A stretch of 64,000 bases of DNA from CAZXWN01 sp964644695 [NCBI: uncultured bacterium] (GTDB lineage: Bacteria; UBP4; UBA4092), in the NCBI GenBank assembly GCA_964644695.1, contig CAZXWN010000009.1, forward strand, positions 35,412-99,411, read 5' to 3'. Below, piece by piece: positions 18,350 to 27,300 of the stretch. Both the position numbers and the translations under genes were made by a program. The notes under the pieces were generated by a model. That model saw only the letters and a program-made list of their open reading frames with translations, did not search any database and had not been told where the DNA came from. Numbering within the stretch: position 1 is the first letter of the stretch; each line of letters opens with the position of its first letter.

Positions 18350-19897
18350 TTATTCTGGATTCTGAATCAGGATTTTATCGACAGGGTAAAAGGGCTGACA
18401 GAAGATTTTCCATGCGGGGTTGGGCCCCAGGATTTCTTCATCTGTTTTGGGTTGGAGGTTTTCCTGGTCCAGATATTTTTTGGCAATATCTTTTTCGTAA
18501 GATTTTAGCCAGGGATAGAGAATCGCCAACGCCTGATATTTTCCAAAATCAGAATCCCACATACGCGGCATAATATGCTTAAAGGCTTCCGGATGTCCGG
18601 ACCGTGCCAGCGTTGCCAGGTCAGGTTTCCATCGAGAGTTTTGCGAAGTGAAATTAGAATAGATAAATTCCCTCATAAATGTTGGATTAAAGATGATTTG
18701 TTCTTTCAGGAATTTATCCCGGAATTCTCCATTACCCAAGAAAGGATATCCTACATAAGAAGAACGGTAATAATTTTCTGCATACCAGGTGTTCTTTGTC
18801 ATTTTTTCCATAACCTGCTGCCAGGACTGGATTTCCTTTTCGGAGTGAGATGTGTTCGCAATAATGCGGCGTGCCAACGGATATATCTGTTGAATGCGAA
18901 CGATAGATGTATCCTTACTCAACATTTCCTTTGTTGCCGAGTTGATGGTTTTAAGTAACTTTTTTTGGTAAGAAGTGGTGATCTGTTTAGGTGGAGATAA
19001 GACAATGGCGGCATTCTGGAGAACGCCAATATAGGAGGAGAGTACCCGAATCTGCGAATCAGTGGTTAGAGTATCCAGACAATCCTCTGCCAGAAGTTTC
19101 CAGTCCGGATCAGACCAGAGTTTTGATTGAAGGTAGATTGAATACGAGGTATCAAAGGAATGGTATGACCAGAAATTATCAAAAGAATTATTGGAATCCC
19201 GGCGCATATTTGGATTCATGGATAAAATCATCCACCGTCTCCATTCAGGAGAAGACTCTTTTTTGATTTGTTCTTCCATAAAAGAAAGGGCATTGTTTGT
19301 ATAACCATGAAGATATGACAATAAGATCTCTTGTCTAATTGCTCTTTTTCTGAGAGACGGTACAGAGGAATAAATCAATGGTTTAAGATTAATGTAGTCG
19401 AGTCTTCTCATGAGATAGTCATTCTGTTCCCTTAATTCCGGGGTATCGAAATTATCTTTCTGAATCGTTAGATATTCGAGGGATTTGGCATATTCCTGGG
19501 CACGAAAATGAACCTGCGCCAGTTTAATTAGGGCATTGGGAGTCCATTTCCCGTCAGGATAGTCATAAAAGAGCTGGAGCAGATAAGGGACAGCTTCTTT
19601 ATCGTTTTTCTGATAGATGTAACCCCATCCAATAACATGAAGGAGTTCAATCTTTTTATCTTTAGAAATTCTTTTATTGTTATTCAGGAGTGATTGAGCG
19701 GTTGTGGTGCAGTTGATGACCCAGTGTTCTTTGTTGGATATGACATCGGGAGTTGTTTCTCCCGACAGTGTTTGTTGGTAGAGGGCAAAGTCATCAATAC
19801 ATTTTTGGTATTGCTGGTTCCAATCGTTGGTGGTGGCAGCAAATCCCAGGCTGACCAGTAAGATAGAGAGTGTTAGTAGAATCCCCAGTGATTTCAT
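18350..19897 (-). CDS. Exported helical-repeat (TPR-like) protein, function unknown
   Basis: The start is set at 19897, where the signal peptide begins (MKSLGILLTLSILLVSLGFA) with AAGG and GGAGG upstream. The 515-residue mature part is alpha-helical. The N-terminal third holds TPR-like units (for example GWGYIYQKNDKEAVPYLLQL and ALIKLAQVHFRAQEYAKSLE). The remainder is helical, rich in Trp and Tyr and without known motifs. No catalytic residues are recognised; a periplasmic scaffold role is plausible. Compositionally it resembles the N-terminal part of the TlpA-like protein at the right edge. Confidence 0.55.
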   Translation of the reverse strand: MKSLGILLTLSILLVSLGFAATTNDWNQQYQKCIDDFALYQQTLSGETTPDVISNKEHWVINCTTTAQSLLNNNKRISKDKKIELLHVIGWGYIYQKNDKEAVPYLLQLFYDYPDGKWTPNALIKLAQVHFRAQEYAKSLEYLTIQKDNFDTPELREQNDYLMRRLDYINLKPLIYSSVPSLRKRAIRQEILLSYLHGYTNNALSFMEEQIKKESSPEWRRWMILSMNPNMRRDSNNSFDNFWSYHSFDTSYSIYLQSKLWSDPDWKLLAEDCLDTLTTDSQIRVLSSYIGVLQNAAIVLSPPKQITTSYQKKLLKTINSATKEMLSKDTSIVRIQQIYPLARRIIANTSHSEKEIQSWQQVMEKMTKNTWYAENYYRSSYVGYPFLGNGEFRDKFLKEQIIFNPTFMREFIYSNFTSQNSRWKPDLATLARSGHPEAFKHIMPRMWDSDFGKYQALAILYPWLKSYEKDIAKKYLDQENLQPKTDEEILGPNPAWKIFCQPFYPVDKILIQNPE

Positions 19898-19992
19898 TTG
19901 AAATATCCTTTTCCTCCAAGACATGTTTTTACCGTAATATACCACTGATACTTCCAATGTCATAATTTTGATGACCGGGGAATCAGGTCCAT

Positions 19993-20029
19993 AAAAAGAA
20001 AACCCGAACGAACCTGGATTCGCCCGGGT
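19993..20029 (-). terminator. Intrinsic terminator after the epimerase-like gene
   Basis: On the minus strand ACCCGGGCGAA pairs with TTCGTTCGGGT (two wobble pairs) around TCCAGG, followed by TTTCTTTTTAT. Confidence 0.8.
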
Positions 20030-20052
20030 ATTGTGAAGAGACTTGTTTGGAA

Positions 20053-21129
20053 TTATTTTCCGGTTACGATGCCTTCGGGGGAAATGGATTTCACTCCGGT
20101 GACGCCGGTGTAAGCAATCGCCTTCATGGAGGTAGAGATACTGGCACCGGGGGCAATCCGGACCGCGCCACCTTCTTTCAAAATCTGATGAAATCCACCT
20201 GCGGTGGCGTAGCTGGTCCAGGGTTCAAGTGCCAGGGTGTAGTAGCGTCCATAGGAGGGGTATCCGTAGGCACCCCCAAAAACCATCCAGTACCAGATAT
20301 GTTTGAAGAAGTTATGGTCCCAAGTCATTCCAAAGCCGGTCTGGAGTTTCTGGTTGGTGAGTGCATACCATCCCGCCTCAAGGTCTGTGAGGAAACACAT
20401 ATCCATTGAGCGGTCTGATTTAGGAGGGATTATGGATAAATCAACTTTTCCCAATCCATCCGCTCTTTTTATCATCGGCCAGGGGCTGAATTCACCCGGA
20501 GCAACTCTGTTCCCGGGAGAGGGGTCTTTGGCGGACTCAATGTTTTTGGCCGGGACATCAATGACACAATTTTCGTCCAGGAATCGGCCCCCAAATGCAG
20601 GGTGATGGCCCCACATGAAGTGCATTTCTTCTTCGCCTTCATTGGTGACTGTTTCGTCAATATGAAGGATAGCCTCGTTCGCTTTTAAGCGGAGTGTTTT
20701 TACGAGTGAATAGGGAGATCTGACAGTTCGGACTGAAAACTTAACGGCAACCTCTTCTTCCGTATCCAGGATAATCTGGGGTTTCCACGGCAGAAGAGGT
20801 GTTTCGGAATGAAGTCCAAACTCGGCTCCTTTGTATTCTGTCGTCCATCCACCTACCGGAAAAATCTCCTGCCATCCACCGAAGTAATAATCAGTAAAAC
20901 TTCCACCCCCTGCGGCAACAGTCGGGATAAACCGGTCTGGATTGCGGAATCCCAGAGGGTTTCGCCACATAAAATCCAAATCCAGCGGCTTATAAACAAA
21001 TTCAAAAATGTCGGTGCCTTTATCGACTAATATTCCAATACGGAGTAACTCATTTTCAATAATGACAGCTTTATATCCATGAAAGGTGTACGCATCACTG
21101 ACCCGACAGCCATAATTTCGCAATCGCAT
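20053..21129 (-). CDS. Aldose 1-epimerase-like / DUF4432 family protein
   Basis: This 358-residue soluble protein belongs to the galactose mutarotase-like superfamily. Indicators are IENELLRIGILVDKGTDIFEF at the N terminus, a HIDETVTNEGEEEMHFMWGHHPAFGG central segment with the conserved His pair, and a late LALEPWTSY with the conserved Glu. It probably acts on a hexose or uronate; the exact substrate is unknown. GGAGG lies 6 nt before the ATG. It is a single-gene unit with a downstream terminator and a divergent neighbour encoding a receiver-AraC regulator, which might control it. Confidence 0.75.
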   Translation of the reverse strand: MRLRNYGCRVSDAYTFHGYKAVIIENELLRIGILVDKGTDIFEFVYKPLDLDFMWRNPLGFRNPDRFIPTVAAGGGSFTDYYFGGWQEIFPVGGWTTEYKGAEFGLHSETPLLPWKPQIILDTEEEVAVKFSVRTVRSPYSLVKTLRLKANEAILHIDETVTNEGEEEMHFMWGHHPAFGGRFLDENCVIDVPAKNIESAKDPSPGNRVAPGEFSPWPMIKRADGLGKVDLSIIPPKSDRSMDMCFLTDLEAGWYALTNQKLQTGFGMTWDHNFFKHIWYWMVFGGAYGYPSYGRYYTLALEPWTSYATAGGFHQILKEGGAVRIAPGASISTSMKAIAYTGVTGVKSISPEGIVTGK

Positions 21130-21270
21130 AGGAAACCTCCAGAATTAAATCATCAATAACATGTAAAGAACCTGTTTTCAAGGTTATCTCTGATTACTCA
21201 TTTTCCCCCAGTCAGCCTGTTCTGGCAACCCAAAACCTGCACCACAACCTGTTAAGCAGGTTATCCTTTT

Positions 21271-21300
21271 TTGACAAAGAGTACGGCCCTGAGTGATACT
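21271..21300 (+). promoter_or_regulatory. Promoter of the receiver-AraC gene
   Basis: TTGACA (21271-21276), 18-bp spacer, GATACT (21295-21300). A small AACCTG/CAGGTT hairpin lies immediately upstream. Confidence 0.6.
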
Positions 21301-21343
21301 TACATCGTCTTAGGAAAAGGCGTAGTACTTTTGGAGCCGACTA

Positions 21344-22090
21344 TTGAATAAACGAGAACAAGTCTGTAGTCTATCGCATGGAATTTGCAGCCATCTAACC
21401 TTAATGATTACAGATGACCCCCAGTTAAAGGCTGTCTACTCGCGAGCAATGGGGCAGCGATGTTTTGGTTATTTGGCCAGTTCGCAGGAAGAGGCCGCCC
21501 GACTCTGTAAAATCAATCCACCTCATATTGTTTTTATTGATCAGGCCTTACCGGAAGGCATTGCAGAAAAAATCGTTGAATGGTTTAAGCGGAATCATCC
21601 TGCGGCGATTTTAGTTTTTCTTCATCAGAAATCATCTATGGATGTTTTGAAACGGTTATGGGGAAAAGTATCTGAGCTGATTGAGAAGCCGGCCACAGAA
21701 TCTGTGATCCAGTGGATATATGAGAAGTATTGTCTATATCCGAAAACGGGAACTACGGTGTGGCATCTAGCCAATCAGCATATTAATCAAATGTATTCTG
21801 ACCCGACCCTGTCCGAAAAACGAATTGCTGAGAGTCTGGGAATGAACAGTGCTTATTTTTCCCGGCTGTACTCCTCAGCAAATGGGCAGACATTCAAAGA
21901 TGCTATTACCATGACTCGAATTGGGGAAGCCAAAAAACTTTTATTGGAATCAGATGCCCAGATTAAAGAGATAGCTCAAAAAGTTGGATATAATCATGTG
22001 GCCTCTTTTATCCGTGCGTTTAAGCAACTAACCGGGGAAACCCCTTCCGATTATCGGAAGCGGATCCAAAACACGCAAGCGATTGAGTAA
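21344..22090 (+). CDS. Orphan response regulator with AraC-type DNA-binding domain
   Basis: Translation probably starts at TTG 21344, which has GGAG 7 nt upstream; the first internal ATG has no such site. Residues ~18-130 form a receiver-like domain with acidic residues in MITDDPQ, a phospho-acceptor Asp in IVFIDQALPEG (D66) and a Lys-Pro in ELIEKPATE. Residues ~145-245 form an AraC/XylS double helix-turn-helix (SEKRIAESLGMNSAYFSRLY and IKEIAQKVGYNHVASFIRAF). No histidine kinase gene is adjacent. The target could be the divergent epimerase-like gene; this is only positional inference. Confidence 0.82.
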   Translation: MNKREQVCSLSHGICSHLTLMITDDPQLKAVYSRAMGQRCFGYLASSQEEAARLCKINPPHIVFIDQALPEGIAEKIVEWFKRNHPAAILVFLHQKSSMDVLKRLWGKVSELIEKPATESVIQWIYEKYCLYPKTGTTVWHLANQHINQMYSDPTLSEKRIAESLGMNSAYFSRLYSSANGQTFKDAITMTRIGEAKKLLLESDAQIKEIAQKVGYNHVASFIRAFKQLTGETPSDYRKRIQNTQAIE

Positions 22091-22110
22091 AAATATAAAT
22101 GCAAATAACA

Positions 22111-22146
22111 AAACCGGGTAGATAAATAATCTGCCCGGTTTTTTTA
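22111..22146 (+). terminator. Bidirectional intrinsic terminator
   Basis: AACCGGGTAGAT and ATCTGCCCGGTT form a 12-bp stem with one wobble pair, followed by a run of seven T residues. Confidence 0.88.
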
Positions 22147-22153
22147 TTGTAGA

Positions 22154-22558
22154 TTAAGGCTTCAATGATTTCTCGCCAAAGGGATTGTTTTTCCGAAAAG
22201 CGTCTTCTCTTTCTTTTTCTTCTTTTAGACTCAATCGCATATTGTAATCCACACAGCGCTCAGCAGCATCTTTTCTTAACCATAAGAATACAATGGACCA
22301 GATTACAGATGCCAGAGCTATGAGGATTAAATGTGTTCGGTAATGATAACGATATGCAATACCATAATAATGGGGGGATCTCAGAAAAGATAAAATAAGT
22401 GCAAGATACAGAAAATGAAAGGGTGCCACGAGGAGAAGCGTAATACATCCCCCTAAAAACTGTCGGGCATACAAATGACCAAGGCCTGGAACAATTAATG
22501 TTAAGAATCGAGCCGTCCCCGGATTTTTTCGTCTATACTTCTCTTCTGGTATCGGCAT
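22154..22558 (-). CDS. Small integral membrane protein, unknown function
   Basis: The ATG at 22558 has GGAG 5 nt upstream; another ATG lies at 22570. The 134-residue product has a basic N terminus (KYRRKNPGTARFL), then PGLGHLYARQFLGG, reminiscent of the TM2-like PGxGxxY..G motif. Two further hydrophobic helices follow (LLLVAPFHFLYLALILSFL and LILIALASVIWSIVFLWL), with a charged C-terminal tail. No enzymatic motif is visible. It has its own promoter at 22595-22623. Confidence 0.6.
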   Translation of the reverse strand: MPIPEEKYRRKNPGTARFLTLIVPGLGHLYARQFLGGCITLLLVAPFHFLYLALILSFLRSPHYYGIAYRYHYRTHLILIALASVIWSIVFLWLRKDAAERCVDYNMRLSLKEEKEREDAFRKNNPFGEKSLKP

Positions 22559-22594
22559 AGCAGCTCCCATTGTTTTGAATATTGCATCAAGGGG

Positions 22595-22623
22595 ATTATA
22601 AATTAACTTTTACTAATAATCAA
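22595..22623 (-). promoter_or_regulatory. Promoter of the small membrane protein gene
   Basis: On the minus strand TTGATT (22623-22618), a 17-bp spacer and a consensus TATAAT (22600-22595). Confidence 0.7.
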
Positions 22624-22674
22624 AGGGAGGATGTCTTGAGCAAGTCTCTGTATGAAAAAATTGCGGAGGTGGAT

Positions 22675-24174
22675 TTAATCATGGGCCATGCTCATGAGTT
22701 TACGAATGATATAAACCATCCCTTCCGTATCCTGGCGACAGTATTCTTCCAGATGTTTACGGACTTTGGCTTCTTCTTTTCGAGGAAGGGAATGAAACAC
22801 CAGTTTCAGCAGTTGCCGGCCAGCCTCGCCTCCTTCGCTGATTTCCAGGGTGTCATATCGCAATCCGGTCAGGACGGGGAGTGTGGCTTTTAGAGAAGCA
22901 CTTCCGTTTTGTTCCGGATGATAAAAATGGAAGTTTTTGAAGGGTTCCAATAAATCAACAAACCGCCCCCGGATTTGTTCCACCCAACGCCGGTATTGGG
23001 GGAAATGGGTCGCACATTCCTTCAAGCGGCTGGTTTCAAACTCCGCATTATAGGCCACGATGGAACCGGTTTTCCCTAACTTTTCTTTGAGTTGGCGGAG
23101 GAGTTCCGGACGCGGGTCTTCCTTTCCTGTGGCGAGAAACATATCGTGATGAATCTCACCCAGAGGGGAATCAACCCGATGCAGGCTGTATTGAAAAGGA
23201 ATATTCTCCCAAGGCCGCGAATGAATATAAGGGGGTACGGGAGACTGGAAGGTTTCAAAATCCAGGAAATAGACGGGATATTCCAAGAGGTTCAGAAATG
23301 ATTTAATGGCCTCTTTGTCTATGTATGGTTTTTGAGTCTTTTCGGTAGTAACCTGAATGCGCTGTTTATCGGTTAATTCAAAATCTTCCGGTATATCGGA
23401 CAAGGCATGGATTCCCTGACGCAACAAACTATAAGTGCGTTTTCTATTACTATCAGCGTGGAGTTGGAATACATGCCGTGGAGGAAGAAAGTTCCAGCAG
23501 GTTTCAAACAAGGGACACCCTTTTAGTCCATCGCAGTCATCAACGACATTTAATTCCGGCGGGTCTGGTTCAGCCAGGACACTTTGAAGAATCCGGACAT
23601 TCTCTTCAACCTCTTCGAAATAATCGGCAATTTCCAGAGTAATATCTTTTTTCGTGAGAAGTTTATACGGGTCTATTTCTTTTGACCGGAGATAGTCTCC
23701 ATTAATATGGATTTGCTGGATACGGCCAAGCTTCATACCTGCATGGGTCAAGACCCATTTTTGGAAGGCGGCTTCCCGCAGGTGATCTTCTTTCACGCCG
23801 GTACTGGTTTTCACCAGTAATAGATTCCAGGTATTGGCACGAGCCGCCGGAATCAGAATATCTGTGCGGGCAAAACACCCCTCATACCGGACTCCTACAC
23901 GATAGCTGACCTGTGGTGACCGGATCACAATTTCTGATAATTTTAATGCTGCGTCCCAACCTGACCCGTCCCAGTCAACATCTACCCCACCGGGGTAAAG
24001 TGTCTTGGCCCAGCGAAACACTTCTTCCCATGCATCGGGAACAGTTCCTGAAGGGCTGTTTTCGGTCAATTGCACCTTTTCCGGACGGTGTCGCAGGTAC
24101 CATAATAGTTGCCGGCAATGCAGTCCGGTCAGATAGTCATGGCTGGTCAACAATGTTTGGCTGTTTTTTGACAT
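22675..24174 (-). CDS. DUF2779 protein: Cas4-like Fe-S nuclease module plus DnaQ-like exonuclease module
   Basis: In this 499-residue protein the N-terminal half looks like a Cas4/RecB-type PD-(D/E)XK module. It has D105 and LLLVKTSTG (K122) as catalytic candidates, and four cysteines for an Fe-S cluster (C20, C214, C220, C226) spaced as in Cas4: one N-terminal and three clustered C-terminal. The second half is the DUF2779 domain, an RNase H-fold 3'-5' exonuclease relative. It has YFLDFETF (D305, E307), AYNAEFE, FVDLLEPF (D407) and EEYCRQDTEG (D482). It probably processes nucleic acid ends. There are no CRISPR genes nearby. Separated from the small membrane protein gene by that gene's promoter. 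Confidence 0.78.
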   Translation of the reverse strand: MSKNSQTLLTSHDYLTGLHCRQLLWYLRHRPEKVQLTENSPSGTVPDAWEEVFRWAKTLYPGGVDVDWDGSGWDAALKLSEIVIRSPQVSYRVGVRYEGCFARTDILIPAARANTWNLLLVKTSTGVKEDHLREAAFQKWVLTHAGMKLGRIQQIHINGDYLRSKEIDPYKLLTKKDITLEIADYFEEVEENVRILQSVLAEPDPPELNVVDDCDGLKGCPLFETCWNFLPPRHVFQLHADSNRKRTYSLLRQGIHALSDIPEDFELTDKQRIQVTTEKTQKPYIDKEAIKSFLNLLEYPVYFLDFETFQSPVPPYIHSRPWENIPFQYSLHRVDSPLGEIHHDMFLATGKEDPRPELLRQLKEKLGKTGSIVAYNAEFETSRLKECATHFPQYRRWVEQIRGRFVDLLEPFKNFHFYHPEQNGSASLKATLPVLTGLRYDTLEISEGGEAGRQLLKLVFHSLPRKEEAKVRKHLEEYCRQDTEGMVYIIRKLMSMAHD

Positions 24175-24250
24175 ATCCTGACTCGTATTACTTATTAGAC
24201 TATCGCAAAACCATGATAATGAGTCAATTAATTCTCATTCATAAACGATA

Positions 24251-24285
24251 TAAAAAAGAGCCCTTCTGTGGGAAGAAGGGCTCTT
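24251..24285 (-). terminator. Intrinsic terminator after the PKD-repeat gene
   Basis: On the minus strand AAGAGCCCTTCT (24285-24274) pairs with AGAAGGGCTCTT (24268-24257), followed by TTTTA. Confidence 0.88.
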
Positions 24286-24309
24286 GGATGAATAGATTAC
24301 GGTTTCAAT

Positions 24310-27300
24310 TTAATAAAGAGAGTCGTTGCCAGTATCCCAGGCGGAGGTCCCAGGAAGGAATGCCACGTCTTTAAGTTCCATCAACCCTAAATCAGAGAAC
24401 TTGACCTGGACTTGATACTGATAGTAAGGACACAGCGCATTGCCTGCCAGGATATGGCGTCCCATGCTGTCCGTATCTTCTCCGTCTGTAACCTGTCCAA
24501 ACTCCATTAATCCAAGGATTTGATTTCCTTTTTCCCAGATATTGTATTCCCCGGGGCGTTGGACTCCCATACAGGACATCATGAACAGGTCTTCATAATT
24601 CCGGTTCAGATTCGTCATGCTGACCCGGGCTCTCATTCCTACCATTCCTCCGGGAATTGCCGCCGGAGTACTGATAATCCCTGTCGTAGTATCCACAGCG
24701 GTTATTTTGATCCGGTTGATTCCTGAAGAACTTCCATATAGAGTCTGGGTTTGGGGGTCAACGGAGCAGAGAATAGTATCTCCCTGTGTTTCAATTCCCC
24801 AATACCGAGTGGGAGTGGGAATTCCTTCTCTTGCGAACTGATAGGTCCAGGGACGATAAACCGAGGTTTTTTCAAGATTCCAGGGTTGGGCCAGTGCCGG
24901 TGTTTCCTCTACTACCTGGATATCCTTAATATAAACATCGGTTGATGTAGCTCCCGGATTCTTCAGGTATATCTGGAAATAGCCTGAACCAGATTGATGG
25001 GTATATAAAGGCATCTCTACCAAAGTCCAGGCGGTTGAGATACCCAGAACCATATTATAGTTGCCTTCAACATGGGCATCCCCCGGAACGATACCCTTCA
25101 TGTTGTACAAGTGGGCTTCCACAAAACTGTTGGATTGAGAAGCTCTTACCCGCATTTTGGCTGTGTACCAGGTGTTTTTCTGGTAATTCATGAAGTTGCC
25201 CAGATTGGGCATGATTCGGCAGCCGGATTGCCCGGAAGCCAGGGTTACACGGAGAGTACCCGTTTCTGGAACGGCAATGTTGGCCGGAAGAACAGGATAG
25301 TCACTGAGTTGATGGACTACATAATTCTGATTGAATTGGGAGATTGTCGCAAACTGGCCGATTTGTTGTGCGCGGGGTTTAATGACAATGACCGCCTGGT
25401 CCACATCGGCAAAGGGAGCTCTCACAGAGGGAGAAGCAAATACCGTGATTCTGGTTTCTGTGGTGAATCCTGATAAGGCGGTGATCCTCAGTACGGTATT
25501 CCGGGAGAACAAGGGGGAATACCAGCGAGCCGTGACTTGTCCCAGAGGATCAATAAGGATGGATCCTGTACGGCCATAAGAGGCTGGCCAGGCATTACCA
25601 TTCTGATTAAAAGTATACTCTTTCAGGGATAAATCATAAGACTCACCCGGAGAGAGATTGATTTCGGGTAGTTTCTTGATCTGATAGGTGGAGACTTGGA
25701 GTTTCTGTCGGATTAATCGGATGGGAGTTTCCTGATAAGAAATTCCGTAATGGTATTCCACCGTAGTGGAGGAAGGATACCCGTTATACAGGATAGTATT
25801 CCCGGAAAGTGAAGACAATCCCAGAGGATTACTTCCCACGAAATACACATAGTTCTGACGGAAAGGCCGATAGTCAGATAATACATAATCTGTTGAGATG
25901 GCCTGGTTCTTATAGGCTTTTACCATGGGTAAATCGATGGTGCTGGCGGTACTCGACCGGTCATACACTTGGATGGAATTATCTCGATATAGATAATATG
26001 TATACTTAAAAACACCCACAATACCTGTACTGTGAAAAGTCTCCAGAATGGGTGTATATGTACCTGGTTGGGAATAGGTCACTTTTCTGGTTATCGTATT
26101 GTAATTACCACCGGTAAGATTAGTTCCATCATAACGTAAATTAAAACCATATATGGTATCGCATTTGATTGTAAATACCGTTTCTAGAGGTGCATATCCC
26201 TGGTTAGGTGAGGCAAATATATCTCTTTCATTCCTGTAGGGTTGCAAGTACATTTTTACCACGGATTTTGATGTGACGGTTTCTGTTCCATAGGAATATC
26301 TGATATAAAGGTTTGCATCATAGATTCCCGGTGTGTTCATGTTGATAGTTAACTGAGAGTAGTTCAGGCTGGGCACTGTTTTCCAGCCCATATCATAGGG
26401 GCCCAGAACAAACTTCCACTCCGTTGCTTCAGAATCAAGATGAATACCCACAATTTCTTGTTGGGAACACAGGGCAGATCCTGTAAAGCTGAGTGAGAAA
26501 TAATTGATTTGATGGGGATCATCCGTTACTTTGATATTGAGTTCATAGGTATCTGTACTATATGGTTTTTCAACAATCAGCTGGGGCGAATAATCGCCAT
26601 TGGTCGTATAGGTGAATTGGCGAGTGAAGAAATGCCGGTTTACGGTTTCCCATTCTCCTTCTCCTAAACCATAGTTCATTTTCCAACGAATAGCAGTTGA
26701 GTCCAGATGAAAATAGAAATTATAGGGAAGAGAGTTTTCTAAGACTAACGAAGGGAAATGATAAGCGGGATATGTATTAATGTTAAACCTGTCAGGAAGT
26801 GTGGGTGTATTTCCCAGAGCTAATTTTAGCGGTTGGGTAATCGTTTCAAAGCCAAAGGTATTGTGTACAATCAGTTGGGGGAAATAATAGTCTGCTTCAT
26901 CATAAAAATGGTCAATGGTAAACCTGGACTGAGTGACAGATTGCCAATCCGTATCCCCATCATCAAAATTCAACTTCCATTCAGTTGCCGTAGAATCAAG
27001 ATTAACCACGAGCTTTACCGTATTGGGTGAATAGCCTGAGGAGGGGGATATTTCCAGTGAGTTTGGACCTTGTGATTTTCCAGGAAGAACTTGAACAGCA
27101 TCCCAATTGGTAAAGGTATGGTTTCCATAGGCATCTCTGATTATTAAGGTATGGTTGTAATATCCTGTGGAATCGTAACTGACTGGAATTGCTAGGTATC
27201 TTTGGAAGACATCTCTTTGCCTATTTTTACCCCCTCCTAAATCACATTTGAAGACACCCACATAACTGGAGGAAAGTTTTACATAGGCAGTTGTCTGATC

